From positions 1,426,001 to 1,490,000 of the forward strand of contig NZ_CP151842.1 of assembly GCF_038452265.1 (NCBI RefSeq): a DNA stretch of 64,000 bases, in the 5' to 3' direction. Position numbers and translations under genes: made by a program. The stretch comes from Vibrio diazotrophicus. Lineage in GTDB: Bacteria > Pseudomonadota > Gammaproteobacteria > Enterobacterales > Vibrionaceae. Each line of letters starts with the position of its first letter. Position 1 is the first letter of the stretch. The notes under the pieces are model-generated. The model was not told the origin of the DNA. It saw nothing but the letters and a program-made list of their open reading frames with translations, and ran no database searches. Of the stretch, positions 63,085 through 64,000 are shown piece after piece.

Positions 63085-63778
63085 ATAGGTAGTTTTTTAA
63101 CGCCATTAAATCATAGTGAATATGAAATTAATGCACCAAAAAAATCAAATATAAATAACCATAGATATTTTTAGCTTCGAAATTTGTAGGGTAAGTGTCA
63201 AAGAATGGAGATATAAACAATAAAGCTAGTCCTCCAAGGGCTAGTTGATAACCAGTAAAAGCATAAATATTAATTTTAGTGGACCATTCTCTCGAAAGAA
63301 ATGTGCCAAGTGACATTGACAAAGAGCCAATTATAGCAGCAGATACTCCAACAGTATTTACTTCCAGAGAATTATTTATAAACGTTAGAGATATGCCAAG
63401 TATAGATAAAATAATAAATATTAAATTTCTTCTACTTACTGTATCCCCCTTGAGTACGAATGCGATTAGTAAAATGATGATTGGTTGAAATGAACCTATT
63501 AGTGTAGCAAGCCCACCAGGTAAGTGGTATGCGGAAATGAATAACATGCTTTGGAAAAGTGAAATATTTAAAATAGAAAGTACGAGTAGTCTTTTTAAAC
63601 TATTTCTATCAACTTTACGGCCAAACAACGACAGTAAAACTATGCCTGCAGGTAAGCATCGTATGGCTGCGTTGAGAAATGGCTGATTAGGTGGCAGAAA
63701 TTCAGTGGTTAGAAAATATGTGGTACCCAAAATAATGGGAGCTATAGCTGTTAATAGTGTGATGCTTAATGTGTTCAT
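63085..63778 (-). pseudogene. EamA/DMT transporter, copy 2 (broken)
   Basis: From ATG 63778 it aligns with copy 1 (FLPPNQPFLNAAIRCLPAGI, FQSMLFISAYHLPGG, SMSLGTFLSREWSTKINIY) up to about residue 213, then the frame shifts (ending LIFLVH at 63128). In the next frame the homology continues as GALISYSL, a TGA where copy 1 has Trp, and FNGVKKLP. The last ~70 residues are gone, cut near IS element C. So it has a frameshift, a nonsense codon and a deletion. Confidence 0.88.
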
Positions 63779-63926
63779 AGGTTATGAGTTTTATTTAACA
63801 TATCGCTCTAAAGCTATTTATCAATACAAATAAGGTTAAAACACTATTTACTAAAATTAAATTATTGTTTTTAAATTATTTGGGTAAAGTTAATTGATCA
63901 TGCAATAGTTTTAAAGAGGATGCTTT

Positions 63927-64000
63927 GTGAATAATTTAATAATTTCTATGGTTTTAAGTGTCATTTTTTCCATGTCTGTGTTTGCTAGTGACCAGTTGAC
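63927..64000 (+). CDS. Secreted protein, start only (runs off the window)
   Basis: GTG 63927 with AAAGAGGA (about 63913-63920) upstream opens a signal peptide (NNLIISMVLSVIFSMSVFA, cleavage after VFA, then SDQLT). The frame is open to the window edge. Its position, divergent from an EamA gene, mirrors the secreted protein at 27641, but too little is visible to show homology. Confidence 0.6.
   Translation, partial: MNNLIISMVLSVIFSMSVFASDQL

Overview
The window is a gammaproteobacterial chromosome segment, most likely from a Vibrio. Three things point there: a VCR-like attC site of the superintegron type, a RadC/DUF2787/WYL island module like those of Vibrio islands, and the style of the porin and MalM genes. 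No tRNA, rRNA or CRISPR array was seen. The first ~17.7 kb is compact and looks like resident metabolic DNA. The remainder is a mosaic of AT-rich accessory modules, insertion sequences, a group II intron, duplications and broken genes.

1-17.8 kb: a beta-1,3-glucan (laminarin) utilisation locus. In order it has an oligopeptide/oligosaccharide ABC transporter (last part of permease B, then permease C and two ATPases), a 1149-aa GH94-like phosphorylase best explained as GH149, a LacI repressor, a broken lipoprotein gene, a GH16 laminarinase lipoprotein, a LamB-type porin, an AraC regulator, a domain-permuted GH3 beta-glucosidase and a MalM-like lipoprotein. Six copies of a palindrome around AGAAAGCGCTTTCT lie before these transcription units and look like the LacI operator. 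The inferred flow is: outer-membrane hydrolysis by GH16, entry through the porin, ABC uptake, then phosphorolysis and hydrolysis in the cell.

17.8-22.2 kb: an IS pile-up (two IS3-family elements, an ISAs1 remnant and an IS5-family element) around an SDR gene, with a TTTTAG hexamer tract.

22.6-32.4 kb: accessory genes (kinase-like protein, nitroreductase, DsbA-like protein, broken methyltransferase, LysR, EamA exporter, secreted protein, ABM protein, PAS-GGDEF*-EAL protein, orphan MCP tail) and integron-like cassettes (P-loop kinase, VCR-like attC, CHMI-like isomerase), ending in a 3' remnant of a group II intron.

32.8-45.2 kb: a second tryptophanyl-tRNA synthetase with a Trp-Trp leader peptide, small redox/membrane/AraC/NmrA genes, then second copies of the kinase-like and EAL genes, a chemoreceptor, and an EAL fragment. 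A small secreted-protein gene occurs at both ends, broken at 33 kb and intact at 45 kb.

45.2-50.1 kb: an island module (secreted protein, lipoprotein, WYL regulator, two DUF2787 proteins, RadC) and an ISL3 element with a perfect 8-bp target duplication.

50.1-53.5 kb: an eukaryote-like (type 2) isoleucyl-tRNA synthetase preceded by a leader peptide with five consecutive Ile codons, a GGTGGG segment and an intrinsic terminator: a complete ribosome-mediated attenuator by inspection.

53.6-64 kb: a full-length group II intron, an IS110/IS1111 element, a two-gene helicase + DUF2290-like pair that resembles a known anti-phage system, a LysR gene divergent from a DUF1127-like small gene, an IS3 element, and a second, broken copy of the EamA exporter beside another secreted protein. 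The strongest novelty candidates are the two aminoacyl-tRNA synthetase attenuators and the laminarin regulon with its MalM-like member.
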